Shown in pieces: positions 17,878 to 27,274 of a stretch of 64,000 nucleotides of DNA (the first letter of the stretch is position 1; every line of letters starts with the position of its first letter). The position numbers and the translations under genes are program-made. The DNA comes from Algisphaera agarilytica. GTDB taxonomy: Bacteria; Planctomycetota; Phycisphaerae; Phycisphaerales; Phycisphaeraceae. The stretch lies in the NCBI RefSeq assembly GCF_014207595.1, contig NZ_JACHGY010000001.1, positions 3,876,212-3,940,211 of the forward strand, given 5' to 3'. The notes below the pieces were generated by a model. That model searched no databases and had not been told where the DNA came from. It was given only the letters and a program-made list of their open reading frames with translations.

Positions 17878-18387
17878 TTACTGGGGCGGGGCGATCGGGC
17901 TGATGGTGATGGCCATGGTCGTGATGCCCTTGTCGCCGGTGATGGCGATGCGGAGTTGTTCGGGGCCCTTGGCGTAGGACTGGAGGGTGGCCCGCGGGTC
18001 GCCGTTGTCGAAGCCGTCGAGCTGCCAACCGAAGTCGTCGAGGTTACGACGGAAGTAGGCGGCGGCGTCCTGGGTGTTGGACCGGCCCTGGTAGACGTGG
18101 TGCACGGTGCGGATGCCCGAGATCGGGTCGACGCTGCTGGTGCTCTTGGAGGGCACGCCGACGAAGCCCACGGGGCGGGGCACGTCGGGGATCTCGGCGT
18201 CGGGGGACATGACCAGGCCGGCACCCGAGGGCTTGGGCAGCAGGTCGCCGTCGTCGGAGTAGGCGACGACCGGGAACGGGCCCTGGGTGCCGGGGCGGCA
18301 GCCGCCGACCATCACGGTGACGACGAGCAATCCGACGAGGCACAGAGCGGTCCAGATCGAGTGCGGCTTGGCAGCGGGCTTCATCAT
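17878..18387 (-). CDS. Putative lipoprotein of unknown function
   Basis: From the ATG pair at 18387 the protein has 169 residues with a signal peptide ending in a lipobox (VMVGGC near residue 29). The mature part has no motif I recognise; it contains a segment AAAYFRRNLDDFGWQLDGFD and ends in a beta-strand-rich stretch. Longer upstream readings would overlap the region before the tRNA-His promoter. It lies 74 bases upstream of the TPR-like gene on the same strand and may share its transcript. Confidence 0.65.
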   Translation of the reverse strand: MMKPAAKPHSIWTALCLVGLLVVTVMVGGCRPGTQGPFPVVAYSDDGDLLPKPSGAGLVMSPDAEIPDVPRPVGFVGVPSKSTSSVDPISGIRTVHHVYQGRSNTQDAAAYFRRNLDDFGWQLDGFDNGDPRATLQSYAKGPEQLRIAITGDKGITTMAITISPIAPPQ

Positions 18388-18531
18388 GTAGGAGTCTGCT
18401 TTCGGGGGGTTCACAATCTGATCGATGACGCGCCGCACCGCGGCGCGGGCGTGACGCAATATCGTATCTGGCGCTTGGGGGGCGAGCAAACGCTGCTTAA
18501 CGTGGCGGCGTCAGATCAGCATGCGGGGCGT

Positions 18532-18561
18532 TTGACAGCGCAAGGCCCTCGGCGATATTCT
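18532..18561 (+). promoter_or_regulatory. Sigma-70-type promoter for tRNA-His
   Basis: TTGACA (18532-18537) and TATTCT (18556-18561) are separated by 18 bases and lie about 40 bases before the tRNA. Confidence 0.65.
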
Positions 18562-18602
18562 TTGGCGCTTGACGCTAAGGCCATGCGGCCCGCGTGTCAG
18601 AT

Positions 18603-18677
18603 GGTGATCGTAGCTCAGTTGGTTAGAGCATCGGGTTGTGATCCCGAGGGTCGCGGGTTCGAATCCCGTCGGTCACC
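18603..18677 (+). tRNA. tRNA-His (GTG)
   Basis: A full cloverleaf can be drawn: a 7-bp acceptor stem GTGATCG/CGGTCAC with one G-U pair, D arm GCTC..GAGC, anticodon stem TCGGG/CCCGA with loop TTGTGAT (anticodon GTG), and T arm GCGGG TTCGAAT CCCGT. An extra G at 18603 can pair with discriminator C, the hallmark of tRNA-His. CCA is not encoded. Confidence 0.97.
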
Positions 18678-18780
18678 CTTTCTCATCATTTGGATCGGCG
18701 GCAAAGTGCTGATGAGCGGGACGATCCGCCGATCTCATTCCGGTGGGCTGCAACAATCAAGCGAGCGAGGCACCTCAAGG

Positions 18781-19611
18781 ATGATGGCTGACCGGCTGGC
18801 GAACTTCGGAACCAACATCACCGACCGCCTGGCGGGGTTCGGCGAGTTTTCGCGTTTCTGCGGGCACTGGGCCTACTGGACCGTCCGCAAGCCCGCGGGC
18901 TACAGCCGGCTGCGGCTGCTCATGCCCCAGCTGTTCACCATCGGTGTCCGCAGCATCCCCGTGGTCATGCTCGTCGGGGCGTTCGTCGGCGCGGTCATCG
19001 GCCTAGAGACCTACGGCCAGTTCGAAGCGATCGGCCAGGAGAACAAGCTCGGCGGCGTCATCGCGCTGTCGGTCGTGAAGCAGATCGGCCCGGTGCTGGC
19101 CGCGGTCATGATCGCCGGCCGCGTCGGCGGGGCGGTCTCGGCCGAGGTCGGCACGATGCGGGTGACCGAGCAGCTCGACGCCCTGCGCGTCATGGGAACC
19201 GACCCGATCCAGCACCTGGTCGTGCCTCGGGTCATGGCCTGCATCATCATGCTCCCCATCCTGACGATCTTCTCGAACCTGCTGGGCATCGCGGGGGGCT
19301 ACCTCGTCGTCTCGACGGGCTTCGGCGTCGACCAAACCGACTACTGGGACTTCACCGCCCAGCTCGTGACCAACTGGGACGTCTTCACCGGCCTGTTCAA
19401 GTCGGTCTTCTTCGGCCTGTTCATCGGGCTCATCGCCTGCTTCAAGGGCTTCAACTGCGAGAGCGGCGCAGCGGGCGTCGGTAAAGCGGCCACCGAGTCC
19501 TTCGTGCTCGGCTTCATCGCCATCATCATCAGCAACTTCTTCCTGGCCCAGTTCCTCAACACCCTCGACCCGCTGATCAACGGTATCGGCGGCGCAAGCG
19601 TCGTGGGCTGA
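18781..19611 (+). CDS. MlaE/YrbE family ABC transporter permease
   Basis: The 276-residue protein has the MlaE build: a soluble N-terminal helix, then five or six membrane segments with the conserved VGAFVGAVIGLETYGQF and IAGRVGGAVSAEVGTMRVTEQ regions (the EQxDAL motif). MlaE permeases move phospholipids between membranes with an ATPase (MlaF) and an MCE protein (MlaD). Neither partner is next to it here: the next gene is terC. The first of two adjacent ATGs is used; GAGG lies just upstream. Confidence 0.85.
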   Translation: MMADRLANFGTNITDRLAGFGEFSRFCGHWAYWTVRKPAGYSRLRLLMPQLFTIGVRSIPVVMLVGAFVGAVIGLETYGQFEAIGQENKLGGVIALSVVKQIGPVLAAVMIAGRVGGAVSAEVGTMRVTEQLDALRVMGTDPIQHLVVPRVMACIIMLPILTIFSNLLGIAGGYLVVSTGFGVDQTDYWDFTAQLVTNWDVFTGLFKSVFFGLFIGLIACFKGFNCESGAAGVGKAATESFVLGFIAIIISNFFLAQFLNTLDPLINGIGGASVVG

Positions 19612-19656
19612 CCCGATTCTGATTCAACCTTCCGAACCCTTTCCGCGAAAAACTCT

Positions 19657-20451
19657 ATGGCCGACCTCCTCACATTCGAAAACTTCGCCAATCTTGGCGT
19701 GCTCCTGTTCCTCCAGGCCGTCCTGGGCTTCGACAACCTGCTCTACATCTCGATCGAGAGCCAGCGGGCCCCGAAAGACAAGCAGAAAGCGGTCCGCCGC
19801 AACGGCATCCTGATCGCGATCGCGCTGCGCATCGTCCTGCTGTTCGTCATCATCTCGCTGATCAAAAAACTCGAAGCGCCGTTTTTCGAGGTCCACTGGG
19901 AAGGCGTGATCGAGGGCGCGTTTAACTTCTCGACGATCGTCTTCCTCTTCGGCGGGGCGTTCATCATGTACACCGCGATCAAAGAGGTCCGCCACCTCTT
20001 GTCGATCGACGACTTCCATCACGCGGGCAAATCCAAAGAGTCCAAGAGCGCAGCGCAGGTCATCGCGCTGATCGTGTTCATGAACCTGATCTTTTCGTTC
20101 GACTCGATCCTCTCGGCCCTGGCGATCACCGAGGTCTTCGTCGTGCTGGCCATCGCGATCGTCAGCTCGGGCGTGGCGATGCTGCTGCTGGCCGACCGCG
20201 TGACCGATTTCATCTCCAAGAACCGGAAGTACGAGGTCTTGGGGCTGTTCATCCTGTTCATCGTCGGCATCGTGCTGCTGGGCGAGGGCGGGCACGAGGC
20301 GCACCTCAAGCTGTTCGGCTTCGAAGTCCACCCGATGAGCAAGGCGACGTTCTACTTCTCGGTCGCGGTGCTCGTGATCGTTGATGTGATCCAGTCGGGC
20401 TATCAGAAGAAGCTGGACGCGGTGAAGGCCGCCCAGCCGAATCGGCATTGA
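19657..20451 (+). CDS. TerC family integral membrane protein
   Basis: The 264-residue protein has about seven membrane helices and the two TerC signature regions: LGFDNLLYISIESQ near residue 23 with the membrane Asp-Asn, and FSFDSILSALAIT near residue 148. TerC proteins are linked to tellurite resistance and to manganese or other metal efflux, often for proteins being exported. It follows the mlaE-like gene by 45 bases and may share its transcript. Confidence 0.85.
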   Translation: MADLLTFENFANLGVLLFLQAVLGFDNLLYISIESQRAPKDKQKAVRRNGILIAIALRIVLLFVIISLIKKLEAPFFEVHWEGVIEGAFNFSTIVFLFGGAFIMYTAIKEVRHLLSIDDFHHAGKSKESKSAAQVIALIVFMNLIFSFDSILSALAITEVFVVLAIAIVSSGVAMLLLADRVTDFISKNRKYEVLGLFILFIVGIVLLGEGGHEAHLKLFGFEVHPMSKATFYFSVAVLVIVDVIQSGYQKKLDAVKAAQPNRH

Positions 20452-20520
20452 CCGGAAACGAATCGCTGATGTGAGGCGGGGCCTTGCCCATGGTGGGGCG
20501 GGCAGGTTTACACTGTGCGG

Positions 20521-22800
20521 ATGCCGCCTGCCGACCATCACGAATTAACCGGGTTGAGTCGCATGAAATCGGCGTCGGTGGCCGCGATGGCGGTGTTGCT
20601 CACAGCGATGGCGCTGGTGCCCTGCTTCACGCCCAACTCGCCGGTGCGGTACTTCGAAAGCGACCCGCGCATCGATATGCAAGGTCTGTATGGGGATCAG
20701 CTGCCCGAGCTCGGCCCGTTGGGCATGGCCTGGCTGCAGACGCTGACGGTGGTGGTGGCGGGGCTGGGAATCGCGGTCGCGGTCTGGGCCGGGGCGAGGC
20801 TGAGCAAGGCGGCACTGGTGCTCGCGTCGCTGGGGATGGCGGTGGCGGCGTTCCATATGACCAAGGGCACCGCACGCTGGGAAGACTGGACCCAGGGCGG
20901 GGCGTGGATCGCAGCGTCGGCGGTGGGGGTGTCGGCGATGCACCTTGCACAGCACGCATCGGCCCGGAAGTGGATCGTGGCATTGGTGGTGGCCGCGGCG
21001 TTGCCGTTGCTGGCCGAGGCGGGGTGGTACGTCTGGGTGGAACACGCCATGACGGTGGCGGTGTTTGATGAGGACCCCGCCGCGATGCTGGAGCGTCAGG
21101 GGCTGGTCCCGGGGACCGAGGCCGCGGTGCTGTTCGAGCGTCGCCTGCGGTTCGCCGATGCGACGGGGACGTTTGGGCTGTCGAACGTGTTGGCTTCGGT
21201 GGCTGGGGCGATCGCGATGCTGGGGCTGGGCGTGGCGGGGTGGTCGGCGTGGCGTTCGCGGGGGCAGGGCCGATGGGTCTTGGCCGGGGCGGCGGGCGTG
21301 GCGGCGGTGGCGGCTTTCGTGGTGGTGGGGTTGACCGCATCCAAGGGCGCGACGCTGGCGCTGGTCGCCGCATTGGGCTTGGGGGGGCTCGTCTTCATCG
21401 GCACGCGTTGGAAGCGTGCGTCGGGGCTGATCCATTTCGCGACGATCGCCCTGGTGCTCATGGCTTTTGCGTCGATTGGCGTTCGGGGCGCGATGGGTCC
21501 GCCCCCGGCCTCGCCCGACGGGTTCGTGGCCGGGGCGGCGATCGACGGCGAACGCAGCCTGCTGTTTCGCTGGCACTACCTGCAAGCAGCGATACAGATC
21601 GCCTCGGAAAACCCGCTGCTCGGGAGCGGGGCACGCGGCTTTGCCGACACCTACCCGAGTGCGAAGAACCCGATCAACCCCGAGACGGTGACGAGCGCCC
21701 ACAGCGTATTCACCGACCAGATCACCATGCTCGGGCTCGGCGGCTGGGCGTGGACAGCACTGATGCTGTGGTGGCTGTGGCGGGCGGGCGGCGCGGTGGG
21801 CCGATCTTTGGCGGCCGAAGACTCGTCACCCGAAACCGAGCCTTATGCGGCCACGCGTTCGACGGTGTGGACCGCGGTGGGTGCGGCGGCGGTGGTCTTC
21901 ACGATCACGCTCACCGTCCGGCAGGGGGCGTTGTTCATCGACACGGCCCTGCTGTGGCTCCTGGCGCTCGCGTTGTTCATCACGGTGGCGGCGTTGCTTG
22001 GCGCACGGGGCGGGATGTCCACGACGGCCCAGCGGGTCGCGCTGCTGCTGGCCGCGACGGCGGCGTTGGTGCACAACCAGATCGAGATGGCGTTCTTCCA
22101 GCCCGCGGCGATGGGCATCCTCTGGCTGATCCTCGGTGCGGCCGGAGCGCGTGTCGTTCAATCCAAGGCGGTCGTCGCAGAAGACGCGCCTGCCGAAGCC
22201 GCTAAACCGCCGAGCAAGGTCAGCCCCATGATTGCGGGGGGTTGGGGGTTGGTCGTGCTTGTAATGATGGGCGTCTACGCCGCGGGCGTCACCCATCACG
22301 AAACCGCGATGGCCCGGGCCACCTCGGCCCTGCGTGCGGGCAATCTATCGACCACACTGGATCGCTTGGCCGAGGCACAGCACGCCGCGGGGCTCGACAC
22401 GCGGGCTCTGCGTTGGCGTGCCCAGCTGGTCCCGGTGTCGCAGCTCGGCTCTGTGCTGCGGTGGATCGAAGACGCGGTCGATGAAGCCAAACGCCCGGCC
22501 ACGTTCGAACGCTTGCGGGCCTCGGTGTTGGCCGAGTTGGCGCAGCAGCTCAGCACGCCCGAAGCTCACGGGGCGACCGACGAGGCCTTCGCGGCGCTGG
22601 CGGAGAAATCGCCCTACAACATCCAGGACCGGCTGATGTGGGCCGACTCGCGTTGGGCCGCGGGGGAACACGGCGAAGCCCGTGAGCACTACCGGGCCGT
22701 CTTGGAATTGCGTGAGCAGAAATACCTCGACCCCGCCGACCCGCTGAGCCCTGAACAGCTTGAGCGGGTGCGTCGGGCGCTGGAATCTGCGGCTCCTTAA
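20521..22800 (+). CDS. O-antigen ligase family (Wzy/WaaL-like) membrane protein with C-terminal helical repeats
   Basis: The 759-residue protein has about twelve or more membrane helices, with the Wzy_C/O-antigen ligase loop (RWHYLQAAIQIASENPLLGSG, then GFADTYPS and TSAHSVF) near residues 340-400. The last about 170 residues are soluble and TPR-like. Such proteins polymerise surface glycans or attach them to a lipid or protein. The ATG at 20521 is used; an ATG at 20563 is also plausible as it starts directly at the first membrane helix. With ugd, the deacetylase and acyltransferase genes, it suggests active surface glycan synthesis. Confidence 0.8.
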   Translation: MPPADHHELTGLSRMKSASVAAMAVLLTAMALVPCFTPNSPVRYFESDPRIDMQGLYGDQLPELGPLGMAWLQTLTVVVAGLGIAVAVWAGARLSKAALVLASLGMAVAAFHMTKGTARWEDWTQGGAWIAASAVGVSAMHLAQHASARKWIVALVVAAALPLLAEAGWYVWVEHAMTVAVFDEDPAAMLERQGLVPGTEAAVLFERRLRFADATGTFGLSNVLASVAGAIAMLGLGVAGWSAWRSRGQGRWVLAGAAGVAAVAAFVVVGLTASKGATLALVAALGLGGLVFIGTRWKRASGLIHFATIALVLMAFASIGVRGAMGPPPASPDGFVAGAAIDGERSLLFRWHYLQAAIQIASENPLLGSGARGFADTYPSAKNPINPETVTSAHSVFTDQITMLGLGGWAWTALMLWWLWRAGGAVGRSLAAEDSSPETEPYAATRSTVWTAVGAAAVVFTITLTVRQGALFIDTALLWLLALALFITVAALLGARGGMSTTAQRVALLLAATAALVHNQIEMAFFQPAAMGILWLILGAAGARVVQSKAVVAEDAPAEAAKPPSKVSPMIAGGWGLVVLVMMGVYAAGVTHHETAMARATSALRAGNLSTTLDRLAEAQHAAGLDTRALRWRAQLVPVSQLGSVLRWIEDAVDEAKRPATFERLRASVLAELAQQLSTPEAHGATDEAFAALAEKSPYNIQDRLMWADSRWAAGEHGEAREHYRAVLELREQKYLDPADPLSPEQLERVRRALESAAP

Positions 22801-22814
22801 GACGTCGTGTGGTG

Positions 22815-23738
22815 TCAGATCGTCTGTGTCGACAACGCGGCCACGTTCAATTCATCGCGGATGACTTGCGCTAACCCTTCGGCATCGTCTGCCGAATCGG
22901 TGACGGCAAAACACGCCGCCCCCGACCCGGTGACATGCACGGGGCGGGGCGAGAGCCTGCCCAGGTCCTCCAGGAGCGACTTGAGCCGCGGCTGGACGTC
23001 AGCCGCGGCGGCGGTCAGGTCGTTGAACAATTCGCGGTTGCCGGGCGTGAAGCCCCGGGCGAGTTCCCGGATGTCGTCGGCGTTGATCGGGGACTTCGAA
23101 GCGTTGAGCCGATCAAACGCGGCGTACACCGCCCCGGTGGGGCAGCCGAAGGGGGGCAGGATCAGCACCAGATGGATTGGCCACGTGGCGGAGCATGGGG
23201 CGGGTTCGACTTGATCGCCCGTGCCGGTGACGATCGACGAGGTTTGTCCCGCCAGCACGCCCAGGGCAAAGTGGACATCGCTCCCGAGTTCCGCCGCCAA
23301 AGCGGATTGATCGCTTGCGTTAAGCCCCAGCTCGAAGAGCCGATCCAACGCCACGATCATCCCCGCCGCGTCGCTCGACCCGCCGCCGAGCCCAGCGCCG
23401 GTGGGGATGCGTTTCTGCAGCTCAACCCGCACCGCCAGCGGCCGGCCCATGCGTTGCTCGACCAGCGCGTGAGCACGAAACATCAGGTCGTCTTCCAGTG
23501 CCCAATCGATCGCCCCCGGGACCGGAGCGTCGGGCGCATACGCCAACTCGAACGAAGACTCGCCCGGCGATTCCGAGTCGGGAACAACCCGCTCCACCGT
23601 CAACGTGTCGGCAAACGACAACGCCGCCATCCAACTCGCGATCGGGTGGAGGCGGCGGGGGTCGTTGGGTTGTGGTGGGTCGACGGCGAGCGCGAGGTTG
23701 ACCTTGGCCGGGCAATCGAGGGTGACCGGGCCGGCCAT
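22815..23738 (-). CDS. ispE: 4-diphosphocytidyl-2-C-methyl-D-erythritol kinase
   Basis: The 307-residue GHMP kinase has CPAKVNLALAV at the N terminus, the ATP loop PTGAGLGGGSSDAA near residue 112 and the C-terminal HVTGSGAACFAV. IspE phosphorylates the 2-OH of CDP-ME in the MEP route to isoprenoids. It starts 4 bases after the tetR gene on the same strand and converges with the O-antigen ligase gene, leaving 14 bases between stops. Confidence 0.9.
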   Translation of the reverse strand: MAGPVTLDCPAKVNLALAVDPPQPNDPRRLHPIASWMAALSFADTLTVERVVPDSESPGESSFELAYAPDAPVPGAIDWALEDDLMFRAHALVEQRMGRPLAVRVELQKRIPTGAGLGGGSSDAAGMIVALDRLFELGLNASDQSALAAELGSDVHFALGVLAGQTSSIVTGTGDQVEPAPCSATWPIHLVLILPPFGCPTGAVYAAFDRLNASKSPINADDIRELARGFTPGNRELFNDLTAAAADVQPRLKSLLEDLGRLSPRPVHVTGSGAACFAVTDSADDAEGLAQVIRDELNVAALSTQTI

Positions 23739-23742
23739 TGAG

Positions 23743-24378
23743 TCAGCCTTGCTGCGGGTTTGAGATCGCGGTGCCGGGCAACAGGTCGTCGATGCGACGG
23801 CCCATCATGATGGCGCCGTGCAGCTGAGCCCAGAACGACTCGGCGGCACGCTGGTCGTTGAACTGCTTGGTCCAGCTCTCGATGATCTTCTGGACCACGA
23901 CGGGCATCGTGGTGTCTTGCGTAGCCTTGCCGATGCTCGACAGCCAGAACATCAGGCGGTACAGCTCGGGCTGATCGCTGGCGATCTGAGCGTAGAGGTT
24001 GGCCGAGGCATCGGCTGGGGCGCCTTGCTCGATGCGTTCGAGCACGGGCTCGAAGCGGCGTTGCACGACGGCGGCGAGCAGGGCCCGCTTGTCGTCGAAG
24101 TAGCGGTAGATCGAGCCGACCGCACAGTCGAGCTGCTTGGCGATACGGCGGATGGTGGTGCCGTCGTAGCCGAGCTCCTGCAGGCAGGCCTCGGTGGCGT
24201 CGAGGATCTGCTCACGGCTGAGCTGCGTGGGCGGTTTGGGGGTGGCGACGTTGGGGACCGGGCCGATGGTGCCCAGCACGTCGGGACGAGAGACAGCGGC
24301 CGGGGTCACCGGGGCGGTCAGCGCGTCGAGAGGTTGATTCGGGTGGGGATTAACCGATCCGTCGGTTACTTGTGACAT
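23743..24378 (-). CDS. TetR family transcriptional regulator
   Basis: The 211-residue protein has a Pro/Thr-rich N-terminal extension of about 50 residues, then the TetR helix-turn-helix (REQILDATEACLQELGYDGTTIRRIAKQLDCAVGSIYRYFDDK). The C-terminal ligand domain is about 110 residues with no family name I can assign. A strong ribosome site (GGAGGTG) precedes the ATG. It is tightly linked to ispE, so it may control that operon, and is divergent from pcm. Confidence 0.85.
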   Translation of the reverse strand: MSQVTDGSVNPHPNQPLDALTAPVTPAAVSRPDVLGTIGPVPNVATPKPPTQLSREQILDATEACLQELGYDGTTIRRIAKQLDCAVGSIYRYFDDKRALLAAVVQRRFEPVLERIEQGAPADASANLYAQIASDQPELYRLMFWLSSIGKATQDTTMPVVVQKIIESWTKQFNDQRAAESFWAQLHGAIMMGRRIDDLLPGTAISNPQQG

Positions 24379-24583
24379 AGGCGTTCACCTCCATGCGAAC
24401 AGTTATCGGTAGTTTGAAGCCTACGGCGCGAAACGTCAAGTGTCTTGTGAAAACAGGGGTTTTACGGTGTTTAGCTCGGGGGTTTTCCACATCGGGTGTG
24501 GTTTATCATGGATGTGAGGTCCGGGCAGCAGCCGATTGCCCCGCCAGACCGCGCATCGTAACCCCGAAACCGGTGAGGTGGAT

Positions 24584-25237
24584 GTGAATCTCGATTTCGA
24601 CCAAGCCGCCGAACGCATGATCCGCACGCAGCTGCGGCCGCGGGGCATCCGCGACCCGCGGGTGCTCGAGGCGATGCGGCGTGTCGAACGCCACCGGTTC
24701 GCACCGCAGCAGTTGACCCCCGCCCAGGTCTACGGCGACCACGCCCTGCCCACCGAGCTGGGCCAAACCCTCAGCCAGCCCTTCGTCGTCGCCCACATGA
24801 CGGCGTTGCTCGACGTCCAGCCCGGCCAACGGGTCCTGGAGATCGGCACCGGCAGCGGCTACCACACCGCGGTCTTGGCCGAGCTCGGCGCGTCGGTGAT
24901 CAGCGTCGAACGCCACGCCGCGCTTTCCGAAGCCGCGGGGCAGCGTCTCCACGTAGCCTGCCCGAAGGCGGACCTCACGCTGGTGGTGGGTGACGGCTCG
25001 CTCGGTTGGCCCGACCTCGCGCCCTACGACCGCATCCTCGTCACCGCCGCTGCGCCGAGCCTGCCGGTGGCCCTCGACCAACAGCTCGAACCCCACGGCC
25101 GAATGGTGATTCCACTGGGCGACCGCAACGAACAGGTGCTCGCGGTGTTCACCCGCGACGGCGACGAGCTCCAACGCCACGACGACCTGGCCTGCCGCTT
25201 CGTCCCCATGATCGGCTCCGACGCCTGGCCGGGTTAA
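24584..25237 (+). CDS. pcm: Protein-L-isoaspartate O-methyltransferase
   Basis: The protein (217 residues from the GTG at 24584) has the PCMT plan: FDQAAERMIRTQLRPRGIRDPRVLEAM, YGDHALPTELGQTLSQPFVVAHM, and the SAM site LEIGTGSGYHTAVLAEL near residue 82. It methylates isoaspartyl residues in aged proteins so they can be repaired. The GTG is chosen because GGTGAGG lies five bases upstream; a TTG 16 codons earlier lacks such a site. Confidence 0.9.
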   Translation: MNLDFDQAAERMIRTQLRPRGIRDPRVLEAMRRVERHRFAPQQLTPAQVYGDHALPTELGQTLSQPFVVAHMTALLDVQPGQRVLEIGTGSGYHTAVLAELGASVISVERHAALSEAAGQRLHVACPKADLTLVVGDGSLGWPDLAPYDRILVTAAAPSLPVALDQQLEPHGRMVIPLGDRNEQVLAVFTRDGDELQRHDDLACRFVPMIGSDAWPG

Positions 25238-25336
25238 GTTTCTGCATCATCCGTATATACCTCTAGCCACTACCATTTCACCTTTCGTGCGGTATATTGT
25301 GATGTCTTACGTTGTATCAATTACGGGGAAAGCCTG

Positions 25337-25948
25337 ATGGTCATGCAAAAACTCAAACTTTCGGTGGCGGCAGTTGTGGTATGCACGTTTGTTGCGTCTA
25401 GCGCCCATGCGGTGGCGGTGACGCAAGATGGTCCATTCGTTTGGGGGCCAGACCGCATAATCCGCATGAATATCACCAACGATGATGTGGGGGCGACGTA
25501 CAACTCGCTTACGATCGACACCTCGCACCTCTTCGACCAGCTCGCCGCGGCCAACGGGATGACGCTGGCAGATGTCATCTCACAGTCTTGGGTAGGCACG
25601 ATTACCACAACCCAGGGTGTTGATTACACCGGTTGGTTCGGCAACTTTGATGCGTCTGGGGATATTCAGATCACAAACGTCGGTGGCACCGCGGGCATTA
25701 CATACGAAACGTTCGACTACAACCACGGCATACGATTGTTTTTCATTACCCCCACCGCACTGTCCCCATTGGGCATTGGCTACGGGCTTGCAAACGCGGG
25801 GTTGGTGGAAGCAAAGGATGATGCGGGGTTGGGGGCATCGTCTTACTATGGCTCCGGCAATACCTACATCGTCCTCCCGGAACCCGGCACCCTTGCGTTT
25901 CTGGGGCTGGCGGGCCTGGGGCTCTTGGCACGCCGCCGATCCGCATAG
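25337..25948 (+). CDS. PEP-CTERM sorting-domain protein, unknown function
   Basis: The 203-residue protein has a signal peptide (about 1-25, cut after AHA) and a C-terminal PEP-CTERM tail: LPEPGTLAFLGLAGLGLLARRRSA (Pro-Glu-Pro, hydrophobic helix, basic end), written here in pieces PEPGT, LAFLGLAGLGLLA, RRR. The middle is beta-rich with many Asn, Thr and Gly and no known domain. Such proteins are handled by exosortase at the cell surface. A ribosome site (GGGGAA) precedes the ATG, and the gene is monocistronic with its own terminator. Confidence 0.8.
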   Translation: MVMQKLKLSVAAVVVCTFVASSAHAVAVTQDGPFVWGPDRIIRMNITNDDVGATYNSLTIDTSHLFDQLAAANGMTLADVISQSWVGTITTTQGVDYTGWFGNFDASGDIQITNVGGTAGITYETFDYNHGIRLFFITPTALSPLGIGYGLANAGLVEAKDDAGLGASSYYGSGNTYIVLPEPGTLAFLGLAGLGLLARRRSA

Positions 25949-25979
25949 CCCCCGGGTACCCCATTAAGCAACGACCATG

Positions 25980-26007
25980 CACCCCCGCACTACGCCGGGG
26001 TGTTTTT
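25980..26007 (+). terminator. Rho-independent terminator of the PEP-CTERM gene
   Basis: A 9-bp stem with one mismatch (CACCCCCGC/GCCGGGGTG) and a 5-base loop is followed by TTTTT, 31 bases after the stop. Confidence 0.75.
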
Positions 26008-26047
26008 GTTTGGGGTATTTCTATCACGTTTGTCGCGTCGCGCTCAC

Positions 26048-26171
26048 TTCCCCTCTCTTGAGGGAGGGGTTAGGGGAGGGTGTGAAACCTCGTCCTAAAT
26101 CGCGGCGGACTCTCGAGTCTCGGCACCCTCCCCCGGCCCCTCCCTCAAGGGAGGGGAGAAGACAAAAAGTC
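26048..26171. repeat. Paired hairpin repeat (family A), second full copy
   Basis: It has the same ends as the copy at 16811 (cccctctcttgagggagggg left, cctccctcaagggaggggag right) and the same spacer length class, ending in gaagacaaaa in both. It lies between the PEP-CTERM terminator and the 3' end of comM. Confidence 0.8.
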
Positions 26172-26235
26172 ACGCGTGGAGTCGTTGGGCTCTGACGTGG
26201 CTACGAGGGCATGGGCAGGCAGAGTCCGGAGCCGC

Positions 26236-27097
26236 TCACGTCGATCGATCCAGCAACCGGTACTGGATCGCCTCGCCCACATGGGCGACCGTGATGTCAT
26301 GGCACTCTTCCAGGTCGGCGATGGTCCGCGCGACGCGGCGCACTTTGTCGTACGCCCGGGCGCTCAGGCCGATGGAGGTCATGGCTTCTCGGAGGAGTTC
26401 TTTGGCCTGCGGTTCGAGTGGCGCAACTTCGTCGAGCTCGCTGCCGGACAAGACACGGTTGGTCTTGAGTGGTCCGCCATTGCGCTCGGCCTGGCGTGCC
26501 CGCGCTTGGACGACACGCTGACGGAGTGTGGCCGAGTCGGTGCCGTTCTTCTCGCCGGTGAGTTGTTGGTAGGGCACGGGCGGGACTTCGACGTGGATGT
26601 CGACGCGGTCGATGAGCGGACCGGAGATCTTGGCCATGTACTTGTCCATCGCGCGTTGGCTCACGTCGTCGGTGGGCTTGCTGCCCTTGGGCGTGGGGTT
26701 CATGGCGGCGACGAGCATGAACCGGGCGGGGAAGCGGATCGAGCCCTGAGCCCGGGCAATGGTGACGTGGTTGTCTTCGAGCGGTTGGCGGAGCGTTTCG
26801 AGCACGGCCCGCGGGAACTCGGGCATCTCGTCGAGAAAGAGCACGCCGTGGTGGGCGAGCGACACCTCGCCGGGCCGGGGGATCGCGCCGCCACCCACCA
26901 CGGCGAAGGGGCTGGCGGTGTGGTGCGGGCCTCGCACGGGGCGGGCGGTCATCAGCGACTGGCCTTTGGGGACCTGACCGATGGACGAGTAGATGCGTGT
27001 GACCTCTAACGCCTCGTCACGCGACAAGGGCGGGAGGATGCCGGGCAAGGCTTTTGCGCACATGCTTTTTCCCGTACCCGCCGGGCCGATCATCATG
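26236..27097 (-). pseudogene. comM: ComM/YifB family ATPase, C-terminal part, cut off by the element
   Basis: This is the 3' part of comM (yifB), about 287 codons. It begins at MMIGPAGTGKSMCAKALPG (Walker A) and includes VLFLDEMPEF (Walker B), the AAA+ core and the Mg-chelatase-like C-terminal domain to YRLLDRS. ComM is a hexameric helicase that helps branch migration in natural transformation. The N-terminal domain lies 10.4 kb away at 37482-38138. Joined at CATG the two parts give about 505 codons, the normal family length. This half has no proper start or promoter of its own, so it is probably inactive. Confidence 0.93.
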
Positions 27098-27119
27098 ACA
27101 TTAGCGCTAATTTAACCAA
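27083..27119. other. Left attachment junction (attL)
   Basis: Host sequence gggccgatcat is followed by core CATG (27094-27097), then ACATTA and the attP arm GCGCTAATTTAACCAA (27104-27119). The arm is the inverse of the one at the right junction. Confidence 0.85.
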
Positions 27120-27209
27120 CCACTGACTACGCCAACCGAGCGGATTGGAAACGCCCAGATGACGCGAAACTGATGATACGGTTAGGCGGAGTAGCTACCG
27201 CCGTGCAAC

Positions 27210-27249
27210 GGCCCGCCGCTGGGTTTCTTTCTTTCCCCAGCGGCGGGGC
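27210..27249. promoter_or_regulatory. Strong stem-loop in the leader of the first element gene
   Basis: A 13-bp stem (GCCGCTGGG inner part) with a pyrimidine-rich loop tttctttctttc lies 25 bases before the GTG start of the resolvase-like gene. It may act as an attenuator or protect the transcript; function is inferred. Confidence 0.5.
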
Positions 27250-27274
27250 GTGCGACCCAACGAAAGGAAGCCCC

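Noticed and set aside
17863-18780. Long N-terminal extension of the MlaE-like gene
   Set aside because: It would cover the lipoprotein gene in antisense and the tRNA-His gene; the start at 18781 fits the family.
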